Position numbers and translations under genes: made by a program. Under the pieces are notes generated by a model. It ran no database searches, had not been told where the DNA came from, and was given only the letters and a program-made list of their open reading frames with translations. Shown one piece after another: positions 20,946 through 32,405 of a DNA stretch of 64,000 nucleotides (its first letter is position 1; each line of letters begins with the position of its first letter). The DNA lies in the NCBI GenBank assembly GCA_022606425.2, contig JAHDVF020000660.1, positions 1 to 64,000 of the forward strand, written 5' to 3'. The stretch is from Lepidostoma basale (lineage: Eukaryota; Arthropoda; Insecta; Trichoptera; Lepidostomatidae).

Positions 20946-21775
20946 CGAAGTTGGCACCTCGAAAAAAAAGCGTGCACATTTTGGCTCTTGATGATATCTG
21001 AAATAAAAAATTCTTGAAAATTCTTAATCTAAAGAGTTCATTCTCGTCGGAACTATAGAAGTTAAATTTCATGAGATTTCATTTCAAGAAGTTAAGTTCC
21101 GACGAGAATGACATGTCTTTAGATTAAGAATTTTTGATTTCAGATATCATCAAGAGCCAAAATCACCCGGGTCACCCACGCGCTTTTTTTGAGGTGCGAG
21201 GTCGATTAATAATAATAATAATAAACACAAAAGTCCGGATCGTCCATGTCAACATGTGCAACATCGAAAAAAACATTATGTGTTATTACATTATGTGCTA
21301 AATTAAAAAAACGGTGGATTCGTGGAACATAAATTTAATAGTCAATATGTGCACCATCTAAAAAGAACATTTTGTGTTAAATTTTTTTTATTTTGTTATT
21401 TTATTTTATATCATTGTATTTTATATTATTTGTTTTAGATTTATTTTGTGGATGTTGGACGATCGAAGTGTGCGCGGGAGATGCCTATTGGTGGCGATGA
21501 GGTTCGCAACCCATCACACCGCGTCTCCCGCGGGGCGAAAAGAGAAGGATGTGCCACATCAGTAAAAGTGTGACAGTCCATTATTTCTGCCTACCCTTTC
21601 GGGGAGACGGCGTGATGGTTAGTTAGTTAGTTATAATAAACTATTAAATTTAAAAAAATTGTATCTTTAATATGTAAATAAAAACATCCTAAATTTCCAA
21701 AACAATTCATATTTATTTTCCTACAAAAAAACGCCTTCCAAAAAAGACATGAAAATCGGCTTAAGTTACCAGACT
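20763..21775. mobile_element. Foldback DNA element, about 1 kb, with a second foldback inside
   Basis: The outer arms 20763-20912 and 21630-21775 are inverted copies of each other (ends TAAGGTAGTAG ... CTACTACCTTA; shared GATTTTCATGTCTTTTTTGG, GTTTTTATTTACATATTAAA). Inside, 20905-21225 is another inverted repeat (CGAAGTTGGCACCTCGA.. / ..TTTGAGGTGCGAGGTCGA, with (TTA)n / (TAA)n edges). TA dinucleotides at both outer ends fit a TA-type target. Carries no transposase. Confidence 0.75.
21278..21632 (+). mobile_element. Short element sharing the LINE A 3' end (GTTA-SINE), long copy
   Basis: The 5' part (GTGGATTCGTGGAACATAAA..., GGTTCGCAACCCATCACACC, CCCGCGGGGCGAAAAG) is unlike LINE A. From about 21565 the 3' end is LINE A-like (GTGTGACAGTCCATTATTT..., GGCGTGATGGTTAGTTAG). 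Also present at 36784-37105 and 61771-61928. Confidence 0.65.
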
Positions 21776-21805
21776 ACTACCTTAAGACGGGGATCAATCT
21801 AATAC

Positions 21806-22063
21806 CATTGACGACCTTTGTGGCTGAGTGGTAAGTACTTTGATTACCACACCGAAGGTCCCGGGTTCGATTCCCGGCGATGGCAGTGTGATTGTCACAC
21901 TGTCTTGGGTCTGGCGAAGAATTCACGTGACAATAAGAAGGAGATAGCTTAGCTACCTATCAAATGTCACGAGAATCAATATGATAGCTATACCCTTTAC
22001 ATCGATTTGGCTCGCGCTTTAATGATGTAAAGAGCGATTCAACAATATAATAATAATAATATC
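21806..22063 (+). mobile_element. SINE1, best-preserved copy
   Basis: The tRNA-like head has box A TGGCTGAGTGG (21821-21831) and box B GGTTCGATTCC (21864-21874) at normal tRNA spacing. The body runs GTGATTGTCACACTGTC ... GAGCGATTCAACAATA, with an (ATA/AAT)n tail. Other copies are near 2038, 2312, 38438-38857, 46430-46915 and 57965-58091. Confidence 0.85.
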
Positions 22064-22065
22064 GA

Positions 22066-22178
22066 TCGAAATCGAATTAAATCAGTTTATTTTTTCAAAA
22101 GATATTACAAACAACAATTATATAATAATTTAAGGCATCTATTAAGAACAGGTAAAATATAAAAAAATATATATAATA
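22066..22178 (-). mobile_element. LINE D 3' end (outer part of a nested copy)
   Basis: The minus view of ...TTAATAGATGCCTTAAATTATT... and AATAAACTGATTTAATTCGA, matching the 3' end at 36580-36700. The rest of this element resumes at 24066 after two insertions. Confidence 0.65.
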
Positions 22179-23903
22179 GGGGAGCACGGGTAGGAGTGAA
22201 CCACTTTTTTTTAAAACCGTTGTTCTGGGGAAAGGAAACAAGATAAACCAGCAGAGTAAGCTCCCTATGTTAGCTACGTTTATTGTTTATGTGATGGTAA
22301 TAAAACAAATTTGATAATATGTTTAAGTTCTTTATAATTTGAGTAAATACAGCAAGACACCTACTGGCTCACTCCTACCCGTGTACGGGTAGGATTGAAC
22401 CAAGTAGTGGCTTGAGTTGAACCATTTACATGATGGTGGTATTATTAAAATAAAACCAGCTAAAAGTATAACAATGTTTAGCCTAAATATTTATTTCACT
22501 CAAGGTAATATAAAAATAATTTAATCAAAGTAAAAATGAAGAGAAATAAGTATTAAAATATTATAACAAATTAATGAAGGTAATAAAAAAAGACAAAAAA
22601 TCAACGAATGTTAATACAATCAAATTGAACCGGAAATTTGTAATGGCAGTGTTGTCTTTTTGTTGTGCCTGAATACCTTGGCTGGGGAAGTGTCAATCTA
22701 ACATCATTTAGAGCTACCGTAGAAATATCAGGATAATAAAAAAATACCCCTTTTACGCAGAAAACTAATGGTAATCTCTTGTCTTACATTATCAAAACTT
22801 AATACCTTCCCAAAATAGTATACGAGTATATCAGACTTTTTAGCAATAGTAAATTTAACTAAGACGAAGCTCCTTTCACCTGGATCTCCATTAAAATCAT
22901 TATGTAAATCGTCCTCTTGAATAATTAAGTCTTCAAATTCACAATCTGAATCTGATGAATCCTGTAATACTGGTTATTCTTCTGATTCATCTTCGCTGAT
23001 CATCAAGTCTTGAATAATTTTCTGGGTTTTTTAGCCAGCTTTTCATTACATGACCTGTTCATAATTTTCTCCTTTTCAGGAGTATCCGTAGCAATCATTG
23101 ATCGACCTTTTTTCCTTCCCTTTCTTATGTCACTCCTTTTTCCTGCCTTTGAAATTCTGAGGGCTAACAAATATACCAGATGATGGCGGAAGATCAGCTA
23201 TGATAACAATGTCGTTTTGTCCGACAGCTTGAGAAGATGAAATGATGTGATGAGTTGCGGAAGAGTTGGACTCTTCTATATGCATAGCTCTGTCTGTAAC
23301 AGTGCACAAGATATCTACTTCTGTAAACTCTTTCCTGCCTTTATTAAATTCAGTGCATTTTTCCTTTCAGTTTCGGTAGTCCTTGCATTTTCTGTTTTTC
23401 TTTTATGTATTCGAGACATTGTTGTTACCTGCACACAAAGGATAAATAATAAAATAAATATTTTAGATTAAAGTGACTGCGGCGTAGGAATGAACCATGG
23501 TTCAATCCTCCCCAATCGAAGTTGGTTCAGTCCTCCCCAAGCACCCAACATAAGTTAAATAATTTCCAAAAAATATATATGTGTAATATGCACCACAAAC
23601 ACACAGTTCTAGGTACTATATAATTGAGTACTTACTTTTGAGTCACTTTCCGTTGTTTAGAACTAAACAGCAAGGTGTCAAACTCTTCATAAAAAGTTCG
23701 TAAATTTTACTTTAGCGTCGAAAAACGCGAGCGATACTGTCAGCAAGTGAACCCGTGACGAGATTCAGGCGACAACTGGATGTGCTGGACGAGCACGAGT
23801 ATGCAACACGTTGGTCAAGTTTGAACATGTTTCGAATCGTGTTTCACAGTAATATGGTAAATGGTTCACTCCTCCCCATGGCTCACTTCTACCCGTGTTC
23901 CCC
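22179..23903 (-). mobile_element. Pogo-like DNA transposon (TA target), decayed transposase
   Basis: 1725 bp flanked by TA on both sides. Terminal inverted repeats are GGGGAGCACGGGTAGGAGTG and, from the other end, GGGGAACACGGGTAGAAGTG. The minus frame 22601-22973 is open for 124 codons: an acidic linker (QDSSDSDCEFEDLIIQEDD), then GDPGERSFVLVKFTIAKKSD, FGKVLSFDNVRQEITISFLR, YYPDISTVALNDVRLTLPQP and a stop. This resembles the C-terminal extension of insect pogo/jerky transposases. Upstream the frame is broken, and no intact DDE core was found. Internal copies of the terminal motif sit at 22374-22400 and 23480-23545. Confidence 0.7.
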
Positions 23904-23905
23904 TA

Positions 23906-24065
23906 CATGTTAGAAGTCGGAAGAATCGCCGTGCGTGTATGACTCGCTGTATGAATGTGGAGGAAGCTGGAGACATGTGCCAGGATAGAGTAGTGTGGCG
24001 GTCCATTCTCTCTGCCTACCCTTACGGGAAAAACAGCGTGATGGTTTCGTGTTGTTGTTGTTGTA
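23906..24065 (+). mobile_element. LINE B 3' end, (GTT)n tail
   Basis: Encodes [20 protein letters not shown] and ends in ACAGCGTGATGGTTTCG, then TTGTTGTTGTTG. It lies within LINE D in the opposite orientation, and the pogo element lies at its 5' side. Confidence 0.7.
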
Positions 24066-26488
24066 CGAGTATAATACCAGGAACGCATGAGAGATGGTTC
24101 GACATTAGGAATACAAGATACTCTCCAAAGTCAAGAGTATTTGTCTTCTGAACGTACTTTCACGAATATGAAAGTTTGATTGCTCTCCCCACCGGCATCA
24201 CCAGAGGCAGGTTGGTTATGCATGCTGGGAGATAAAACAGTCTGTGCTGACGCTGTCGAAGGTAACCATCTGCACCATAAAGACGGATACCCTCCAAGAT
24301 GACAGAGTTCTCAAAGAATCCCTTTATACTCGTATGTCTGAAGAAATGGGTAAGTGTGCACCCATTCCTTCTTATCTGCAAACTATTGGTCCCCAGCATG
24401 CCCAAGAAGAATGCAGTGAGGTAAATCCACGGATAGCTACCAAACTCCCTCATGTAAAGATTTTTTTTTTTTTTTTTAATAGGAACATAGAAGTTCCCGC
24501 CACATACCCGAGGCTGTTATAGGGCGTAGCGGCGCCCTTTTATCAGCCTCGCTCGTACACTCCCTGGGCCTGTCCCCGGTCCATCCGGGACTTACATTTA
24601 AATACGGCAACAACAAGGGGGTGCCAGACCACATTTAATCTACTCAATTTCACTTCTATGCTCCGCTGTACTTTATTGAATAAATAAATAAGCATAATAT
24701 ATAATACATGAACATTTCATAAAAGATAAAATATACACCGCAGGAATATACAGCGGGAAGAACAGGAGAGGCAGAAGAGACAAATGCGGGATGGGGAAAA
24801 AAAAAATAATAATAACGTAGAGTACAGTTTTTGGCATGTAGGACAAAGGACGAGGTTTAGGAAGCATTTCATAATATTAAATAAATAAATAAAACCACTG
24901 CACAAATTATTATTATGGCCAACAGGGAGAGGAACGAGACCCGTCACAGAGGGGCAACCTCCCCCTCCCAGCTGGAAAACAGCGCACCCTCAGAGGGCAA
25001 GAAACAGCACAAATTCCGGTGAATTCCGGTGGGGTAGACAACCGTAAAAACCCCTCTATTCAGGAGCAGCAGCCCCAGCATCCTTATATACTTGGAGGCC
25101 GGCTAAGTGTCGGCCTCGGCAAATGCATTAATCCACGCTCTCACGAATACTTTCAAACACCCAAAGTTATGTTGACTCTCCGTCAGATCTGAGTTCCAGA
25201 CCGGGCGGACAGCCACTTTTACATCATCTATCATCCGATTCCGCGCGCTCACCAGGGAACTACACTCCCAGAGGATGTGGAAGGCCGTCTGGGGCCCCCG
25301 CCGCACGTACACTCCGGGTCCGGCACCAGACCAAAATCATGGAGCCTGGCACGGAAGTTTCCGTGGCCCGAGAGCATCTGCACAACGTGGTGATCCAAGG
25401 CGATCCACTCACTGCTCATCCTTCTTCTCAAGGAGGGAAAGAAAGAGTGGGTCCACCTCTCTCTGGGCGATTCGTCCCATCTCTTTTGCCAATCACACAT
25501 GGAAGCCTCCCTTATCCTTCCGCGCAAGGCTGTAAGTCCGTCCTCCTCAGGGTCAAGAGTGAGGCCCAGATGGGTCACCCTCTCGCCCCGCTTGAGGCGT
25601 CTCCTGGCAACCGCCTCCAGCACCTCCAGATCGGCAGGGAGAACCCCTCCAATTACCGGCAGTCCTGTAGGCACCGGTCAGAGCTAAGAGGGGCACGCGT
25701 TGGCCCCTCAGCAGTGCGGAGGACACCGTCCGAACCGCTAGACGACCCGACCACACACCCGCCGCGTATGTGATTCGGGGCACATACATGGCTTTGTATA
25801 GTAACCGAGTCGTCGGCGCCCGAAGGCCCCACGCCGCAGTGCTGAGGCGCCTGACCTGCATGAACAGATTCGCGGACCCCTCAGATACCGCCTTTATATG
25901 CCCCAGGAATGAGAGCGACATGTCTACCTGAACACCTAGGTACTTGAGCGAACTCTTGAACCTGATGCCAGATTCATTCATCCGTATAGTCGGGTTTCTT
26001 TTACGGCTTAGATTCCCACGGAGAAGCATGGCGGACGTCTTGGCAGGGGAGAAGGAAAGCTTGTAAAATGTAGAGATATCTCAGAAATCTTTTCTGAACC
26101 CTCTCTGACATGAGCGAGTATCTCGCCTCGTGGGGACTCCATATCACCGAACCAATCTCGAGCCGGCTCCGGACCAATGAGTTATACAGAATTCGCAAAA
26201 CAGGGATTCCTGAAAACTCTACCAGTTCGGAGAATAAATCCCAACATTTTTAATTCAACTTCACATGTTCTCTCGGTGTGAGCATGGAAAATCAGCCCAC
26301 TTTCAATACCAAGATCCTTTATCGTTTAAACACGCACACCTAAGTTGCTGGTTATCCATTGTGTATCTGTAATAAACAGTACGCAATGCTCTCGTAAAAA
26401 TGATTACGCACTTAGAGATATTGAAATCAATTTGATTGGTTCTACTCCAGTGGATAATATTATTTACATCTGACCGGAGATGAAGGAC
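24066..26488 (-). mobile_element. LINE D, CR1/Jockey-type ORF, split by an R1-like element
   Basis: Excluding 24461-26067, the minus strand reads in order: a decayed ..INQIDFNISKC.. segment (26400s), ILYNSLVRSRLEIGSVIWSP, SERVQKRFLRYLY, then (after the insertion) MREFGSYPWIYLTAFFLGML, FENSVILEGIRLYGADGYLR and ITNLPLVMPVGRAIKL. This is the reverse transcriptase C-terminus of a CR1/Jockey-type LINE. Its 3' tail continues at 22066-22178. Confidence 0.75.
24461..26067 (-). mobile_element. R1-clade-like LINE, 5'-truncated, poly-A tail
   Basis: Poly-A on the minus strand at 24461-24477. The minus frames encode IRFKSSLKYLGVQVDMSLSF, VSEGSANLFMQVRRLSTAAW, LYKAMYVPRITYAAGVWSGR, VQMLSGHGNFRARLHDFGL and C-T-C-G-G-G. 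These are typical of the R1/LOA C-terminal region with its cysteine motif. GC-rich relative to its surroundings. One frameshift lies near 25560-25680. Flanked by ATGTAAAGA / ATGTAGAGA (9 bp, one mismatch) at 24452-24460 and 26068-26076. Confidence 0.75.
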
Positions 26489-26791
26489 GCATTAGTGATG
26501 GTTCGACATTAGGAAGACAATATGCTTTTTAAAATCGAGAGTATTTGTCCCTGAACGTACTTGGTCTCCGAGGAGACCGCGTTCAGCAGACTAATTGCTC
26601 TTCCCACCGGTGTCACCAGAGGCAGATTGGTTCTGGCAGCCTGTAGGAAAAACAATCTGTGCTGTCGCTGTCGGAGATATCGGACGAAAAGACCAACATC
26701 CTCCAGCACGGCCGAGTTCTCGAAATATCCCCTGATTAATTTAAATAAATGGGTAATGAGATGCCCATCTCTTCGATGCTGTAGATAATTG
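26489..26791 (-). mobile_element. Second LINE D copy, 3' region
   Basis: The minus frame encodes EDVGLFVRYLRQRQHRLFFL, RTNLPLVTPVGRAISLL and NAVSSETKY. It continues past the MITE at 27043-27095 (GAGCATTCCCAAAAGAAATG). Confidence 0.7.
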
Positions 26792-27037
26792 AAGGCTACA
26801 GGGGAAAAACAAGGAATGTCAGTAGAAGGTTAATTTGAATAAATTGAGAATAAAGCTAATCAAAGTCTATATATTTCTTAGCAATTAGCAATCGATTATC
26901 TGGCCATAGTCGATGACACATGATTTTTTAATATGAAAATTTTACTGTGGATAGATACGTACAAATGCCGCTAGATGGCATTATTACATTTATTTTGAAT
27001 TTTAACTGACATTCCTTGTTTTTCCCCTGTAGTCTTC
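26792..27037. mobile_element. MITE, 246 bp, long perfect inverted ends
   Basis: Ends share CTACAGGGGAAAAACAAGGA plus ATGTCAGT, an inverted repeat of about 28 bp. Flanked by AATTG at 26787-26791 and 27038-27042. The homologous LINE D site near 33390 has a single AATTG and no insert. No coding capacity. Confidence 0.8.
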
Positions 27038-27042
27038 AATTG

Positions 27043-27095
27043 ATTTCGAGCATTCCCAAAAGAAATGCCGTGGGATAGAGACAAGCATAAGTACC
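27043..27095 (-). mobile_element. LINE D continuation after the MITE
   Basis: Matches 33395-33445 (TTCCGAGCATTCCCAAAAG, GGGATAGAG). Part of the copy that starts at 26489. Confidence 0.6.
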
Positions 27096-27284
27096 ATGAC
27101 AATAATTGAGACAAAACAAACGAAAAACATTTAGGCGACTCATTTGGACAAACAAAATGGTTAGCACAAATACAATATCGATTTTAAACTCAGAAATAAC
27201 ATATCTCTGAAGGATCCCAAATATGTCGACGTCAGTGAGGCAGTAATATATTTTTACTGCCTCACCTTTTCATGAACACCTCCT

Positions 27285-27535
27285 CTTCTTCTTCTTCAGC
27301 CTATTCCCGTCCACTCCTGGACAAAGGTCTCCTCCATTCTCTTCCATGTCACTCTGTCCTGTGCAGACTGCATCCAGGTTATTCCGACATGTCGGTTCAG
27401 ATCATCCTTCCACCGTAGTTGCGGTCGCCCTACAATTCTCTTTGCCGTCCACGGTCTCCAAGTCAGCAGTCTTCTTGTCCATTTTTCGTGACCATTGCCA
27501 TTTTAGAGTCGCCACCCGGTGATTGATGTCAACAC
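27285..27535 (-). mobile_element. LINE F 3' end
   Basis: Same 3' end as 32406-32700 (CAGCCTATTCCCGTCCACTC, TCTTGTCCATTTTTCG), with a (GAA)n tail on the minus strand. Confidence 0.65.
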
Positions 27536-27559
27536 CGCCTCACTGACACGAAACAAATG

Positions 27560-27735
27560 TCCAAATCTGAGACTATTAGATTCAACGTCCGAATTGCTCT
27601 CCCTACTGGCATCACCAAAAGCAGGATGGTTATGCGTGACGTAGCAAAGAACAATTGATGTCGGCGCTGTCACAGGTAACTATCAGGATCAAAAAGACCG
27701 ATTTGTTCCAGAACATGGTGATTCTGAATTGAGCT
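27560..27735 (-). mobile_element. LINE D 3' fragment
   Basis: The minus reading gives NLPLLVMPVGRAI-like and V-R-L-F-V-P-type motifs, diverged. Followed by a GTTAG-rich junction. Confidence 0.5.
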
Positions 27736-27810
27736 TTATTGTTTCTGGCTACCTCTTCAGAGAGATATTATTTTGGTTAGTTAATAAGTTAGTTAGTGAC
27801 TCTACATTAC

Positions 27811-29427
<1,617 letters not shown>

Positions 29428-29860
29428 GCACGATAACATGTGACATGGTTTTGTCCGTGTTTATTTCTATGGGCATCACGTAAAAAGTGGAATATCGGTG
29501 ACCCATTGTCGCCTAACGCCGTTTTGGCGTATGGTGACATTGAATTCGGGCCGTTCCGAATGTAATTATTTGCATAATCAGATTTGTCACAGAAGTGTCC
29601 ATAATAATAATAATCAAGCGGAGCGGTACGCTGCTAAGTCGCTCATTTCCATACCCACTTATCAAACATTTGACACTTCCCGAGGAGGTCTTCCAATAGT
29701 TACAAATAAATTAGTTTTCTTCGAGATAATAAAGCAGTGCACAATGGTCTTCTTGTATTTATTTATTTCTATTATACGCAAATGAGACATTATAAACGAA
29801 AAAAACATTTATTCTTTCGTATGAAGCACTTAGTTTGTGGTGTGACATTATTAAATAAAG

Positions 29861-30359
29861 GGTGTTTTTTTAGAGGTATACAATACATATTCAAAATGGA
29901 AAAAAACACATTAAAGTAATGTTAATGTCTATGATATTGGCTTTATTTAATAGATAATTTTATGCCATTATTGTTTAAATATGATTTCGGGAATATGAGC
30001 GCCACGGCTAGCTCGAATGAAGTGCAATCGTGAAATCCAATTTTCGACAATTGTCGTCTTTGTGGATGCGTATTATCCACTAGAGTGTATGTGGTGCGAA
30101 AACGATCCATGGTCTTCCGAATAACTTGCTCAGATGGACGATTATGTCGACCGTAAAATGGTCGTAGTGCACGATAAGTTTGGCGAACCGAATCATGATT
30201 TTTAAAACAAATTTGCACAATTTGCAAGCGCTGTTCTGACGTCAGTCTATTAATGGTGAAATGGCAAAACGTACAGCTACAAATCAACTGTCAACTGTCA
30301 AATTGACAGTCTGTAGAAACAATGTTGCTAGTTTAAAAACAAAACCTCTAAAAAAACAC
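29861..30359 (-). mobile_element. DUF4817-type transposon, internally deleted copy
   Basis: About 500 bp with inverted ends GTGTTTTTTTAGAGGT / ACCTCTAAAAAAACAC. The minus frame (30287-29943) encodes RLTSEQRLQIVQICFKNHDS, VRQTYRALRPFYGRHNRPSE, KTMDRFRTTYTLVDNTHPQR, then unrelated residues. It keeps the helix-turn-helix domain and lacks the transposase core, as in the copy at 4312. Confidence 0.65.
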
Positions 30360-30426
30360 TATATAATAATAATACACTTGTAAAATTTGTATTTAAGCTT
30401 CTTTATTCTTTACAATAACCAACCGG

Positions 30427-30452
30427 TTTCGCTCGCGCCGGAGCTTCGTCAG
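30427..30452 (-). ncRNA. Hammerhead-ribozyme-like core
   Basis: Minus strand: CTGACGA, A, GCTC-CGGCGC-GAGC (4-bp stem), GAAACC. Complete core nucleotides (CUGANGA with N=C). Confidence 0.5.
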
Positions 30453-30507
30453 AGTTACAAAAGACTCTAGTAGGTAGTTATAAGAACTAAAGTATATATA
30501 GTATATA

Positions 30508-30712
30508 GAAGAAGAGGAAGACTGAAGAAAACGTAGCTTGATCACATAAATAAAATATTGAATGTCGGTCACTATCGACGTATAAGCATGACACGATGTA
30601 TGAATATTGAGGAACGAGAGATGTATGTCAGGAATGAACAGTGTTGCGGTATCATTATTTCTGCCTACCTCTCGGGGAAGACGGCGTGATGGTAAATTAG
30701 TTAGTTAGTTAG
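30508..30712 (+). mobile_element. LINE A 3' end, diverged
   Basis: AAGACTGAAGAAAACGTAGC ... GGCGTGATGGTAAATTAG, with a (GTTA)n tail. No intact frame. Confidence 0.6.
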
Positions 30713-30827
30713 AAGAGAATAAATAATTCAAATGAAAACGTCTATTTTTTATTATAATTTATGGGAATGACCCTTTCACCATTCTGAGGCCTATCGTAAT
30801 AATTAAATAATGAGAACAAAAAGTTTT

Positions 30828-30990
30828 TGATACAAAATTTCTTTATTATTATATATTTAATGTGCTTCCACTTGTGTTTATCGTCGACCGGTTTCGGCAG
30901 CTTGCTGCCATCTTCTGGTGATGGCAGCAAGCTTCCGAAATGGCAGGAAGCACACTAAATATATAATAAATAAATTTTGCATCCAAATTT
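30828..30990. repeat. Palindrome centred on two opposed hammerhead-like cores
   Basis: Arms TTTATTATTATATATTTAATG ... and ...AGTGTGCTTCC inverted around 30920. Both strands carry GGCAG-CAAG-CTGCC (or CTTCC), then GAAA. The CUGANGA positions read CAGAAGA on one strand and CTGGTGA on the other, so each core has one change. Confidence 0.65.
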
Positions 30991-31079
30991 TTTTGTTCTC
31001 ATTATTTAAAATGAACTTCTACCAATAATTTTCAATTAAAAATAGTTATTAATCGTATTGATTATTTCTTTTGATTATT

Positions 31080-31295
31080 TTTTCTTCTTATTATTTATAT
31101 TGTAGATCTAGCGATCTGTTTAAGCAGGATCCTAATAATCCTCGCTGGATCCATTCTTTCGATGTGGTCCCTCCAGAATCGTCTTCCCTGCCTACTCCAT
31201 CTCATGTCATCAATTTTGCAGGATCTACGAATTTCTTCGTTGGGTATCCTATATCTTAGGGTCCTCCCTACGGTGGGTCGCAATGTTTTCATGAT
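31080..31295 (-). mobile_element. LINE E'-type C-terminus
   Basis: The minus frame encodes MKTLRPTVGRTLRYRIPNEE, RRSCKIDDMRWSRQGRRFW and RDHIERMDPARI. Tail side TTCTTCTTA. Confidence 0.6.
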
Positions 31296-31645
31296 TTTTG
31301 TTAATTTTGATAATTTTTTGGTGAAACTTTTAGAATGCCCCTCTTATCGTCCAGGAAATAATTACGTAAACGAAGCTGTCAGTAAACATTAGACGATTTT
31401 CAAGGACGCACTTGTTGGATTTGAAAAATAATAACAGGTGTGTTCGATTCTGGAGACGTCTATTTGAATTTCGAATGGTGTCAATCTTATTATCCGGTGA
31501 CAGAATGGTACAAATATTGGAGCAAGTACCATTCAGATACGCCCAAACTAAATTTTTATCTTTTAGATCGCGGGTTCTCAAACTTTTCTGACTACTGCCC
31601 CCTTTACAAAAAAAAACCAACGCCCCCTCTCCCATGACACTTATA

Positions 31646-32047
31646 CTAACTAACTAACTATCACGCCATCTCTCCGAAGGGGTTAACAGAAAGATTGGAC
31701 CGCCACACGGCTCTTTCCTCAGAAACTTCTTTCTATAGCCGACATTCAATATTTGATTTATTTGATCGTCCCACGTTTTCCTCAGATTATCTCTATTTCC
31801 AGTTCCGTTTACAACGTTAACATATACTTTCTTTACCATTCTTTCCATGTGTTCAATCCGTCTTAATGATAGTTTAATTAGTTTATTCATGACATTTTAT
31901 TTGCATTTTATTTGCAATGCATTTGCTTCGATGTTTCCACACATTCGTCTAAGAGATCTCATTTAAACTGCATTTGTTCTACTTTCATCCTTCTTTTGCC
32001 AGTTCCATGCTTCGCTTCCATACATAAGGGTCGATACAAGAATACCA
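31646..32047 (-). mobile_element. LINE A, decayed minus copy
   Basis: Tail AACTAACTAACTATCACG. The minus frame gives MNKLIKLSLRRIEHMERM and KKVYVNVVNGTGNR. Continues to 32047 (QKKDESRTNAV-like). Confidence 0.65.
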
Positions 32048-32077
32048 TATAATAATAAAAGAAGAATATTCAAGAAT

Positions 32078-32230
32078 GAATAAGAAAATAATGGTATAAA
32101 AAGTATATGTTAATGATGTAAATGGACCTGGAAATAGAGGAAGACCGAGGAAAACGTGGCACGGTCAAATAAATCAAATATTGAATATCGGCCACGTGAG
32201 GAGTCAGAGATATCGACGCACGTGTTTGAT
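32078..32230 (+). mobile_element. LINE A internal fragment, plus
   Basis: AATGAATAAGAAAATAATGG ... matches the [17 protein letters not shown] ... [10 protein letters not shown] part of LINE A. No tail; stops abruptly at 32230. Confidence 0.55.
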
Positions 32231-32323
32231 GTTATAATATATGGCATTATAACAACTGTCAATACTGACCATATTCGTAAACAATTACATAATTATTTTA
32301 AATATTTATGTATTATAATATCA

Positions 32324-32349
32324 ATGATGAAGGGCTGGTTAGTCCGAAA
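32324..32349 (+). ncRNA. Hammerhead-like core, first base changed
   Basis: ATGATGA (C of CUGAUGA changed), A, GGGCT-GGTT-AGTCC (5-bp stem with one G-U), GAAAC. Confidence 0.35.
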
Positions 32350-32405
32350 CATGTTTGATTTTTCTAAATCCCCCTTCGCCCTCTTTCGGAGGAGCACTCC
32401 GGGCC

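Noticed and set aside
21806..21880. Possible tRNA gene
   Set aside because: Good boxes A and B, but the acceptor stem does not close and the sequence continues into a repeated SINE body. The same applies to 9645-9724, 17150-17228 and 34484-34560.
25339..25773. 144-codon plus-strand frame in GC-rich DNA
   Set aside because: Antisense of the R1-like ORF on the minus strand; GC-rich composition keeps several frames open.
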